NCBI GenBank assembly: GCA_016789725.1
Contig: JAEUQN010000005.1
Coordinates: 31,350 to 95,349 of the forward strand
Origin: Blastocatellia bacterium
Lineage (GTDB): Bacteria > Acidobacteriota > Blastocatellia > RBC074
Direction of reading: 5' to 3'
DNA: 64,000 nt
Under the pieces are notes generated by a model. The model was given only the letters and a program-made list of their open reading frames with translations, did no database searches and was not told the DNA's origin. This document shows positions 20,601-28,101 of the stretch, piece after piece. Position 1 is the stretch's first letter; the number at the start of each line of letters is the position of its first letter. Position numbers and translations under genes: made by a program.

Positions 20601-21057
20601 CAACTTTCGCTACGCGCCTGCGCCCGTGACCGCGAATCTGCCGTCGTTCATTGGCGGTGTTGCGTTGCGCCCCAATTTGGTAGGCAATCCATTGTTGCCG
20701 AGCGGCGACCGCACGATTGATCGCTGGTTCAATACCGAAGCCATTCGCTTGCCCACGCAAGATCAACCGTTTGGCAATGCCGGACGCAACATCGGACGCG
20801 GCCCGTCGTTTTATCAATTCGATCTGGGCTTGCAGAAAAACTTCGCGCTGCCATTCATCAACGAAGTCTCGAAGATGGAGTTTCGCGCCGAGTTTTTCAA
20901 CCTCCTCAACAAAACGAATTTCGGGAGTCCAAATCCCAATGCGTCCGGCATTGTCTTCAATACTGACGGTACGCTGCGCACCGCAGGTGGCTTCGGCACA
21001 ATTCGCAGCACCGCGCCCGCACGACAGATTCAATTCGCGCTGAAGCTGTCGTTCTAA
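17695..21057 (+). CDS. TonB-dependent outer-membrane receptor 1 (Oar-like, carboxypeptidase-regulatory N-domain)
   Basis: 1120 residues. The signal peptide is SLLLFVSLLLSVPAFAQ. A carboxypeptidase-regulatory beta-sandwich spans about 25-105 (TVLGTIRDASGASLPGA). The plug begins near 130, with GRSYANLVLLAPGV and FNVNGLRNTFNNFLLDGVDNN. The long C-terminal barrel ends in Phe (FALKLSF), as outer-membrane barrels do. Such receptors are numerous in Acidobacteriota and take up large or scarce ligands. The 11-bp array upstream suggests phosphate control, so a phosphorus-containing ligand is plausible. ATG 17695 is preferred over 17575 because it starts the signal peptide. Confidence 0.92.
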   Translation: MKLPYSLLLFVSLLLSVPAFAQFDSATVLGTIRDASGASLPGAMITLKNNATGIVVTAQTDGNGDYQFPNVKIGEYRLSAEIQGFTTAITDKIVVTVNARQRVDLTMQPGQLTETVTITDAAQLLETDSSVRGQVVQREQIVNLPLNGRSYANLVLLAPGVRESSQNSATGGGREAAFNVNGLRNTFNNFLLDGVDNNAYGTSNQSFSSQVVQVSPDAVAEFKVQTNTYSAEFGRSGGAVINAAYRSGTNQFHGSLWEFHRNTALNAVGFFKPVSGVKPPLIRNQFGATLGGPIIKDRTFFFLDYEGFRQVAKDVGFSTLPTLQQRQGIFAVDVRVPYSFVDSTGATIAAGTVFTAGQRVPMTSFAKKVLSELPAPNIGGKTETNFANNFSDLVINRNFNDKFNIKLDHNFSDQLNGFFRISHRKVNEFNGPTIPSPSGSGGNGYINVLNQQLVFGATYAMANGSAIEARLGVSKIEGGKRPPLSGGPSVRELYGITGLPEDRTITGGLTTQTINGFSQIGRQATNPQFQNPFTINPRVNYTRTISRHSLKAGYEYLLVNTDVQDTNPLMGLDTYAGQFSRPATAGGNTIYNLSDFLFGARNQYEFANLLVVEMQRRLHYAYLQDDFKVNNKLTLNVGVRYEFATPYTEANNRLSNFDPATKTIIQAKDGSLYNRSLVDPDYNNFAPRVGLAYNLFDKTVLRGGYGIGYVHFNRIGSADLLATNFPQITRANVTQNAALALCTGNVFAEGCFRPTQAGYPTNLPNNVVLFTPREMRTAYIQNWQLSIQRELPGNMLLDVAYVGNHALKLLLLADYNQARPLTTAELALPAASRPSLDARRPIAGFRSISATLPAAYSNYHALQVKFERRFSKGLYLLNSFTWSKAIDNASQVLEEPGGNTGTPQNVYNIAADRGVGTYDQPFNNTTSFVFELPFGKGRAWLSDLPYAADVLFGGWALTGINTMTSGQAINFRYAPAPVTANLPSFIGGVALRPNLVGNPLLPSGDRTIDRWFNTEAIRLPTQDQPFGNAGRNIGRGPSFYQFDLGLQKNFALPFINEVSKMEFRAEFFNLLNKTNFGSPNPNASGIVFNTDGTLRTAGGFGTIRSTAPARQIQFALKLSF

Positions 21058-21134
21058 TGTGTCGGGAGTGTGCATCAGCCAATGGTTTGCCGGTTCATTG
21101 GTTGGCGTGCGCTCCCGGCGCTTCCCTCGCCGCT

Positions 21135-21344
21135 ATGAACACTACACAAATTTGCCCTATCTGTTTCAGCGAAACCCATCGCCTGATTTATTGCACGATA
21201 CATCGCCGTTTAGTCTGCGCCGAAAGTTGCGCGATGACGGATGCGGATCTGTTCCGGCTGGAATTGATGCAACAAAATACAAGCTCAGAGTTCACGCTTC
21301 AGCGTGCCAATCCTCAGGCAGACACGCTGAAGCGCGAACTCTGA
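21135..21344 (+). CDS. Small putative zinc-binding protein ending in a dispersed repeat
   Basis: 69 residues starting MNTTQICPICF. Six cysteines and two histidines cluster in residues 7-33 (CPIC, YCTIH, VCAESC), typical of a zinc ribbon. The last 20 residues and the stop codon come from the inverted repeat at 21285-21344, so the original C-terminus may have been replaced. No clear ribosome-binding site. It could be a remnant. I do not recognise a family. Confidence 0.4.
   Translation: MNTTQICPICFSETHRLIYCTIHRRLVCAESCAMTDADLFRLELMQQNTSSEFTLQRANPQADTLKREL
21285..21344. repeat. Dispersed inverted repeat, copy 1
   Basis: Arms 21285-21306 and 21323-21344 pair in 21 of 22 positions around a 16-base loop. 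The outer part of the arm (TCAGAGTTCA) and the GAGCG/CAGCG inner part are shared with the hairpin at 28036-28093, so the two are copies of one family. Confidence 0.75.
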
Positions 21345-21377
21345 ACGCCAGCTCCAGCCGCGCTTCTATTTCCACAA

Positions 21378-21416
21378 TTAACGAACAATTGAGTTGCCAA
21401 TGAGCCGCATTTAAGC
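21378..21416 (+). promoter_or_regulatory. Candidate Pho box array before TonB receptor 2
   Basis: Hexamers TTAACG, TTGAGT, ATGAGC and TTAAGC begin at 21378, 21389, 21400 and 21411, exactly 11 bp apart. TACCCT starts 9 bp after the last (21426), the same geometry as at 17580. A small hairpin (AGGCAG/CTGCCT, about 21452-21468) lies downstream in the leader. Confidence 0.6.
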
Positions 21417-21569
21417 CTGCGGCATTACCCTCTCACCTTCACCAATACAGTAGGCAGAGAAGCTGCCTCTCTCTCTTTACATCACACATCCTTTGCTGTG
21501 CAGACGCGATTCTCGACCTTAGAGATCGTGCGCTGTGCGGGTCGTTGTGTGTTCATTTCAGGAGTCATT

Positions 21570-24500
21570 ATGTCCACAAGCTGTAAATCAATTGCTTTAA
21601 CCATGCTGCTTGCCTTGCTGTTTACGAGCTATTCTCGCGCGCAATCCGCCAGCGGAGTGCTGGAAGGAATCGTGCAGGATGGCAATGGCGGCGTTTTGCC
21701 CGGCGCAACCATTCGCGTGCAAAACGAAGACACCAAACAAACCTTACAAACCGTCACCGATGTCGAGGGCAGGTTTCGCTTGCTGAGCCTTCCGTTTGGC
21801 AAATATCAAGTCGAAGCTGTGCTGACAGGCTTTGCCAAATATCGAGCGCTCTCGGTCATCATAGAGCCTGCGAACCCAACCAAATTGACAATGGCCTTAG
21901 TTCCAGCCGGCTTAACCGAAACCGTCAACATTGCCGCCGACGGACAATTGCTGCAAACCGAAAACTCGACGCAAGCGGCGACGCTGACGTCGAAAGAACT
22001 CACTTCATTGCCGACCGCTTCGCGCAACGTGACGCATTTGATTGTGGCAGAACCGGGCGTCAGTGCGCCGTTGCCGGATCGCACCGGCGCGGGCTTGAAT
22101 ATCGCTACGACGCCCGGCACGCAAGATCAGGATTCGGTGCAATCGCTCAACCCCAGTATTAACGGGGCGCGTCCGACCAATAATTCGCTGCGACTGAATG
22201 GCGTGGACGGAACGAATCTGCTCAATCGCGGCGGTGGCCTAGGCAATAATCTGATCGTGCCGCTGGATTCACTTGAAGTCGTTTCGGTACAGAGCGCACT
22301 GTACAATTCGCCGACGGGGCGCAACGGTGGCGGCAATATCGAAATCGTTACCAAATCCGGCACGAATGGATTTCACGGCTCGGTCGCGCATTTTCTGCAA
22401 AACGAAAAGCTCAACGCCAACGAATTCTTTTTGAATCGCGGCGGCACAGCGCGTCCGAAGTTTCGCCGCAACGAAACGTCTGCGACCTTTGGCGGCCCGA
22501 TCCTCAAAGACAAATTATTTTTCTTCGCTGCCGTGCAGCGCACCGGCTTTTTATCGGGTTACGCGAGCAATGCGACCGCGCGCGTCGGCTTGCCCGTCGG
22601 CCTTTCCGACACGCGTACCCGCGAAAGCATCGCTGGAGTTTTGAATCAATACCTCGCCAACGGACAAGCCGACAACAACACATTTGCCGCGAATTTTTTG
22701 ACGCGCTTGCGTGCATTTCCTGCGGCTCAACAAGCGGGCTTATTCCAAAAGTTTTTCGGCACTGCGACACCGAACGCCGCCACTCTACAATTTCGGCAGA
22801 TGACAGCGAATGACATCCATCCAGTTGCCGTCAATATCCTGAATCAAAAGCGCAACGGACAGTTTTTGATTCCCACGCCGTCTCCAAACTTACGCATACT
22901 GCCAGGTAATGGCGCGTTCGGGCGCGAATTGTTTTTGCAGCAAGTGATTCCGACCGAAGTCAATTCTTGGGCGGGCGTCGGTTCGTTGCATTGGACACCG
23001 CGTGAGAAAGATCGCTTCCGTCTCAATTACAACAACTCCGACAGCAACGTGGTCGAAGCGTTTGGCTGGGCCGATTCGTCGCCCTCGCCGACCGATGGGC
23101 AAACCAAAGGCTGGTCAACATCTCTGTCTCATCAGCACACGTTCAGCAACAATTTGGTCAACGATCTGCGGCTCGGATTTTTTGATTTGGCCAACAATCG
23201 GCTGTCGCAGTTTAAGGACATCAAAAATTCGACGCTGGGCATTTACAATCCGCTGGAACAACTCGGCGGACTGGCGGCGCTGATGCCGACCATTGACATC
23301 ACGACGCAATTCGGATCGGGCGGCATCGGCAACGCGTGGGATTTTTATGATCGGCAAAAGGTCTATAACATCGTGAACACGCTGAGTTATGTGCGCCGCA
23401 ATCACGGGCTGCAATTCGGCGGCGAATATCGGCGGATGAATTTAACGGGCGAGTTCCAATCGCGCACGAACGGCGATTTGGATTACGACACCTGGGCGCT
23501 GTTTTTCACTGGACACGGCGCAGCCGGCGGCGGCTCGGATTTGGATCAGGGCGACACGCGCCGCAATATGACTGCGCAGGACATCAGTTGGTTTATCCAC
23601 GATGATTTCAAAGTGCGGCGCGGGCTGACGCTGAACCTCGGCCTGCGATATGACTTCTTCGGTCAATTCACCGATTCCGACGGACGTCTCGGCACGTTTA
23701 TTACTGATGCCTTGTCGAAAGAAACAGGCTTGCCTGTTGGCTATCAAGTGCCGTCGAAGAGCCAGATTTTCAAATCGGGCTTCAAACCGCTCGACATTGG
23801 CCTGTACGTCGAACCCGGCACGCCGATTGATTTGCGGCTCATCAACAAAGCGAAATACGAATCGTCGCTCGCGCCCGATTACAACAACTTTGCGCCGCGT
23901 CTGGGGTTTGCGTGGCAGCCGGGCTTCTCGCAAAAGTTCGTGTTGCGCGGCGGCTACAGTATTTTCTATGAACGCACCTCGGCGTCATACAAAGTAGACC
24001 TGCAACGTGCCGCGCCGTTCTTCATTTACCAAAACGTTCCCGCGCCCGCAGACATGGCGAATCCGTATCCGCGCTTGAACATCAACCCCTTTGCCTTGCC
24101 CTTTAATGTCGCCATCGCGCGCAATGCCAACGGCACGCCGCGCTGGATTCGGGGCGATGGCAAGGACTTTCCGGCCAATGAACCGTTCGGCGCGAAAAGC
24201 AATGTCTACATTCACCCGAACATCAAAGCGCCTTACATGCAGCAATGGTCGCTCAACACACAATACGAAGTCGTGAAAGGCCTCGCGTTGGATGTCCGCT
24301 ATGTCGGTTCGCGCGGCGTGGGATTGATCGGACGCTTCAATGTCGCGCAAGCGGTTGATCCGCGCGTCACGCCCGTCAATGGCTTCACGAATATTCGGGA
24401 CAACAACAAGACAACAACCAATCCTGATGGGGCATTAATTAACCCCGACTTCTTTGTGCCTGCGCAATTTTTGGGTTTGAGTCGTGCAGGCGGATTCGTG

Positions 24501-25313
24501 CAGGTCGCCAACGTCGGGCATTCGACGTATCACTCCGCACAAATAGATTTGAAAGGCCGGATGTCGAGACGAGCGATTTGGAACGTGGCCTACACGTTCA
24601 GCAAATCTATTGATAACTTGTCGTCTGACACCGATCAGGCGCAACATGATAACTCGCGTTTGTATTTGAATCGTGGCGTCTCAAACTTTGATCGCCCGCA
24701 TCGGCTGACAGCGGCTTATGTGCTGGATTTGCCAGGAACACGCGGCGAGATGAAGTTTTTGAATGGGTTGACCAATGGCTGGCGCTTCAGTGGTTTGCTG
24801 ACGATGCAATCGGGTTCGCCGTTTACGCTGCTGGGCAATGCCGCGCGCAATGCGTATCAGTATCAAGTCTCAAATGTCAGACCAAGCCTTGCACCGGGTC
24901 GCACCATCGCATCGGCGATCAAGAGCGGACGCGTGCAGGATCGGTTGGGCTACGGCACCACCGATCAGTATTTCGATCCGACGGCGTTCATCAACTCAGA
25001 AGACAGTTGGGGCACGGTCGGGCGCAACACCTTGCGTGGGCCGCGCCAAACGCAGATGGACATTTCGTTGAGCAAAACCACGAAGCTCCGCGAATCCGTT
25101 GGGCTGGAATTTCGCTGGGAGATGTTCAATTTCACCAATACCCCGATCTTCGGCAATCCGTCGGCAACATTGGCTGGCGGTGGAACGTGCGTGCCTTCGC
25201 CTTCGCGGCAATGCGATCCGACAACCACGACGGCGTATGGCACGATTGGACGGATTGCTTCCACCATTGGCGGACCGCGCACAATGCAAGGTTCGTTGAA
25301 ATTGACATTTTGA
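21570..25313 (+). CDS. TonB-dependent outer-membrane receptor 2 (Oar-like)
   Basis: 1247 residues. The signal peptide (LTMLLALLFTSYSRAQ) is followed by a carboxypeptidase-regulatory domain (VLEGIVQDGNGGVLPGA) and a plug with INGARPTNNSLRLNGVDGTN and GGNIEIVTKSGTNGFHG. The large barrel ends in MQGSLKLTF. It is only distantly like receptor 1, so this is not a recent duplication. ATG 21570 follows CAGGAG; an upstream in-frame start at 21498 would spoil the signal peptide. A phosphoesterase gene follows after a long inverted repeat, as in receptor/hydrolase pairs that import what they release. Confidence 0.92.
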   Translation: MSTSCKSIALTMLLALLFTSYSRAQSASGVLEGIVQDGNGGVLPGATIRVQNEDTKQTLQTVTDVEGRFRLLSLPFGKYQVEAVLTGFAKYRALSVIIEPANPTKLTMALVPAGLTETVNIAADGQLLQTENSTQAATLTSKELTSLPTASRNVTHLIVAEPGVSAPLPDRTGAGLNIATTPGTQDQDSVQSLNPSINGARPTNNSLRLNGVDGTNLLNRGGGLGNNLIVPLDSLEVVSVQSALYNSPTGRNGGGNIEIVTKSGTNGFHGSVAHFLQNEKLNANEFFLNRGGTARPKFRRNETSATFGGPILKDKLFFFAAVQRTGFLSGYASNATARVGLPVGLSDTRTRESIAGVLNQYLANGQADNNTFAANFLTRLRAFPAAQQAGLFQKFFGTATPNAATLQFRQMTANDIHPVAVNILNQKRNGQFLIPTPSPNLRILPGNGAFGRELFLQQVIPTEVNSWAGVGSLHWTPREKDRFRLNYNNSDSNVVEAFGWADSSPSPTDGQTKGWSTSLSHQHTFSNNLVNDLRLGFFDLANNRLSQFKDIKNSTLGIYNPLEQLGGLAALMPTIDITTQFGSGGIGNAWDFYDRQKVYNIVNTLSYVRRNHGLQFGGEYRRMNLTGEFQSRTNGDLDYDTWALFFTGHGAAGGGSDLDQGDTRRNMTAQDISWFIHDDFKVRRGLTLNLGLRYDFFGQFTDSDGRLGTFITDALSKETGLPVGYQVPSKSQIFKSGFKPLDIGLYVEPGTPIDLRLINKAKYESSLAPDYNNFAPRLGFAWQPGFSQKFVLRGGYSIFYERTSASYKVDLQRAAPFFIYQNVPAPADMANPYPRLNINPFALPFNVAIARNANGTPRWIRGDGKDFPANEPFGAKSNVYIHPNIKAPYMQQWSLNTQYEVVKGLALDVRYVGSRGVGLIGRFNVAQAVDPRVTPVNGFTNIRDNNKTTTNPDGALINPDFFVPAQFLGLSRAGGFVQVANVGHSTYHSAQIDLKGRMSRRAIWNVAYTFSKSIDNLSSDTDQAQHDNSRLYLNRGVSNFDRPHRLTAAYVLDLPGTRGEMKFLNGLTNGWRFSGLLTMQSGSPFTLLGNAARNAYQYQVSNVRPSLAPGRTIASAIKSGRVQDRLGYGTTDQYFDPTAFINSEDSWGTVGRNTLRGPRQTQMDISLSKTTKLRESVGLEFRWEMFNFTNTPIFGNPSATLAGGGTCVPSPSRQCDPTTTTAYGTIGRIASTIGGPRTMQGSLKLTF

Positions 25314-25317
25314 CAAA

Positions 25318-25409
25318 CGTAGCGCGTGCTGCCCGCCCGCGTTGTCCGGCAACCTGCTCGTTCACGTCGCTGATTTCAGGAACTGCGCGGGCGGGCAGCA
25401 CGCGCTACG
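25318..25409. repeat. 24-bp perfect inverted repeat with 44-bp spacer
   Basis: Arms 25318-25341 and 25386-25409 are exact inverted copies, GC-rich, starting CGTAGCGCGTGCTG. It begins 5 bp after the stop of receptor 2 and ends 16 bp before the phosphoesterase start. The transcript would fold into a very stable stem, which may separate expression of the two genes. The arms do not resemble the 21285/28036 family. Confidence 0.75.
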
Positions 25410-25425
25410 ATCAGGAGCAACCTCG

Positions 25426-28026
25426 ATGAAAAAAATTACTCTCCGGTTAATCGTAAGTTTTGTCTTCGTGCTCTCTGCCTTCGCGCAAACGGTTGATAAA
25501 CCCGTCCGCGCCGTCACTGATCCCGGCGTTGTGACCACCCGCCAAACCATCACCCCGGCAGGCGTGCAAAGCGTGTTTGATGGACGCGTGTATGGCGTCA
25601 CGTTCGGCGCGAATGCCAACGAAATCTATGCGCTGACGGCACGCGGACGCAATTCGCAGGCACAGCTCATTCACTTGGATTGGCAGGCCAACCGCGTGTT
25701 GCAACGCACGCCGCTGAACGAAAATCCTGGCTTACAAGGCTTGCGTTTTGACGCTCTCAGCAAACAACCACTATTCAGCGCGACCTTGCCCGCCAATGCG
25801 AATCCGCAAAAACGTGCTACAGCGGTGCGCTTGCTGACGCTCAACAATAAGGCTACACAGGTTCTGGCGGACGGATTGGGAACTAACCTTGCGGGCGCAC
25901 TAGCTCTCACGGTCAAGTCAAATGCCAAAGGTCAACGCCTCGCCGTCGTGCCACTGATTTACAACAACCAGCTTGCCGTGATTGATCTGAACGCCAACCA
26001 ATTGCTCGGCAAAGTCGCCACGGGCATCGCTCCATTTGGCGCGGCGATCAATGCTGACGGTACGATTGCTTACGTCACGAATTGGGGCGGACGTGTGCCT
26101 AAGCCGGGCGAGTTAACCGCGCCCACCGGACTTGATATTAACGCAGATCAAGTCGTCGTAGACGAACGCGGCATCGCTTCGACTGGCACTGTCACACGCA
26201 TTGATCTGACGAAGATGCAGGTGACGCACACGATCCCGGTCGGCTTGCATCCAACGGGGATCGTTTGGGACGAGGCAAAACAACGTGTGTACGTGGCCAA
26301 TGCCAACAGCGATTCGATTACAGTGCTTGATGCTGCAAAACAGAGCGTACTGCAAACACAGATGCTCTCCCTGAGTAACACGCGCGGCTTTGCGCCAAAC
26401 GCGCTCGCGCTCAGTGCCGATGGCGCAATGTTATTTGCGGCCTGCGGCGGGTTGAATGCCATCGCGGTTTTGCAGGCGAGCGATTTGAAAGTGAAAGGCT
26501 ACATGCCGACCGCGTGGTATCCGAATGCTCTTGCGCTGAGTCCTGACGGCAAACAACTCGCCGTCAGCACCTTGCTCGGCGCAGGTTCAAGTTGGCGCGA
26601 TGAACCCGCCAAACGCTTCGTGCATGCCTATCGCGGTAGCGTGAATGTGATCCCCCTGCCCGATGAAGCGCAACTTGCAAGTTATACGACTGCTGTTTGG
26701 GAAAACAATCATCTGGCAAACCTCGCCGCAACAAACAAGCCGACGACGAAACCCGCGCCGGCAGCCGTTCCCGCGCGCACAGGTGATCCGTCGTTGATTG
26801 AACACGTCGTGTATATCATCAAGGAAAACCGCACTTACGATCAGTTGTTCGGCGATATGCAAAAAGGCAACGGCGATCCGTCGCTTGTAATGTTTGGCAA
26901 TGAAGTCACACCGAATCATCATCGTCTCGCCGATCAATTCGTCTTGCTCGATAACTTCTATGCCACGGGTGGCAACAGCGGCGACGGGCATCAATGGGCG
27001 ACGCAGGCAAATGAGACGGCCTATTGCTTATGGCCCGGCTACACCGGACGCAGCTATCCGTTTGATGGCACCGATCCGATTGCGTATAGCAATAGCGGCT
27101 TCATTTGGGATTTGGCGTTGCAGATGAAAAAGACCGTGCGCGTGTACGGCGAATACGCGGGACGCTTGCCCGAAACCGACAAGCAACAACGCGTGAATTT
27201 GCTGGAGCGTTGGAAACGCGGCGAAGATTTCACGAAAGATTGGAACATTACGGCACCGATCAAATCGCTGAACAAAATCCTCGCGGCAAATTTCCCGCCG
27301 TATTCACAGGCAATTCCTGATGTGGTGCGTTCGCAAATCCTGCTGACCGACATCAAAAAATGGGAAGCGGAAGGCAAGATGCCAAACTTCGTGATTGCGC
27401 TTTTGCCCGCCGACCACACGCGCGGCACAACGCCCGGCGCACACACGCCAAAGGCGATGGTCGCTGACAACGATTACGCGCTCGGCCAGATCGTCGCCGC
27501 GCTCAGCAAAACTCCGTTCTGGAAAAAGATGGCGATTTTTGTCGTTGAAGATGACGCGCAAAACGGTGTAGACCATGTGGACGGCCATCGCACGGTCGCG
27601 CTCGCTATCAGCCCGTACATCCGGCGCGGTCACGTGGATTCGACCTTCTATTCGCATCAAAGCATGCTCAAAACGATGGAGTTGATGCTGGGTCTGCCGA
27701 CATTGTCGCTCTTTGATTTGATTGCGAACGATATGCGCGCGAGCTTCACCAACACGCCGGATTTTACGCCGTACGAAGTCGTCGAGCCGAAGCAATCGTT
27801 ATTTGAATTGAATCCGCAGTTGACCTCGCTGAAAGGACAAGCGCGACGTGATGCAATCGCTTCGATGCGGATGCGATTTGATGTGCCGGATGCGGTGCCG
27901 ACGGAAACGCTCAATCGCATTGTCTGGCGGCAGGTAAAGGGCCGTAGCGTTCCGTATCCACGCGTGCGGCAATCCGTGTTTGCGCCACTGGCAGTGGAGA
28001 CGGATGACGAAGAGCGGGAGCGGTAA
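25426..28026 (+). CDS. Secreted YncE-like beta-propeller / phosphoesterase fusion
   Basis: 866 residues. The signal peptide is LIVSFVFVLSAFAQ. Residues about 50-430 form a YVTN/YncE-type propeller (NQLAVIDLNANQLLGKVATG; VYVANANSDSITVLDAAKQS). Residues about 460-800 are an alkaline phosphatase-superfamily phosphoesterase (HVVYIIKENRTYDQLFGDM; FVVEDDAQNGVDHVDGHRT). The second half resembles acid phosphatase/phospholipase C enzymes that release phosphate from esters or phospholipids. ATG 25426 begins the signal peptide, with CAGGAG upstream. Probably co-transcribed with receptor 2. Confidence 0.85.
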   Translation: MKKITLRLIVSFVFVLSAFAQTVDKPVRAVTDPGVVTTRQTITPAGVQSVFDGRVYGVTFGANANEIYALTARGRNSQAQLIHLDWQANRVLQRTPLNENPGLQGLRFDALSKQPLFSATLPANANPQKRATAVRLLTLNNKATQVLADGLGTNLAGALALTVKSNAKGQRLAVVPLIYNNQLAVIDLNANQLLGKVATGIAPFGAAINADGTIAYVTNWGGRVPKPGELTAPTGLDINADQVVVDERGIASTGTVTRIDLTKMQVTHTIPVGLHPTGIVWDEAKQRVYVANANSDSITVLDAAKQSVLQTQMLSLSNTRGFAPNALALSADGAMLFAACGGLNAIAVLQASDLKVKGYMPTAWYPNALALSPDGKQLAVSTLLGAGSSWRDEPAKRFVHAYRGSVNVIPLPDEAQLASYTTAVWENNHLANLAATNKPTTKPAPAAVPARTGDPSLIEHVVYIIKENRTYDQLFGDMQKGNGDPSLVMFGNEVTPNHHRLADQFVLLDNFYATGGNSGDGHQWATQANETAYCLWPGYTGRSYPFDGTDPIAYSNSGFIWDLALQMKKTVRVYGEYAGRLPETDKQQRVNLLERWKRGEDFTKDWNITAPIKSLNKILAANFPPYSQAIPDVVRSQILLTDIKKWEAEGKMPNFVIALLPADHTRGTTPGAHTPKAMVADNDYALGQIVAALSKTPFWKKMAIFVVEDDAQNGVDHVDGHRTVALAISPYIRRGHVDSTFYSHQSMLKTMELMLGLPTLSLFDLIANDMRASFTNTPDFTPYEVVEPKQSLFELNPQLTSLKGQARRDAIASMRMRFDVPDAVPTETLNRIVWRQVKGRSVPYPRVRQSVFAPLAVETDDEERER

Positions 28027-28035
28027 ATGGCTCCG

Positions 28036-28093
28036 TTCAGAGTTCATGCTTGAGCGTGCAGACTTGCCTGCACGCTCAAGCATGAACTCTGAA
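28036..28093. terminator. Perfect 26-bp hairpin between convergent genes; dispersed repeat copy 2
   Basis: Arms 28036-28061 and 28068-28093 are exact inverted copies with a 6-base loop (ACTTGC). The site lies between two convergent stop codons and is well placed as a bidirectional terminator. The outer arm matches the repeat at 21285-21344 (TCAGAGTTCA core), so it is also a member of a dispersed family. Confidence 0.7.
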
Positions 28094-28101
28094 ACCTTAT
28101 T

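Noticed and set aside
20305..21075. 256-codon minus-strand frame inside TonB receptor 1
   Set aside because: Arg-rich shadow of a strongly coding plus-strand gene; no ribosome-binding site or motif.
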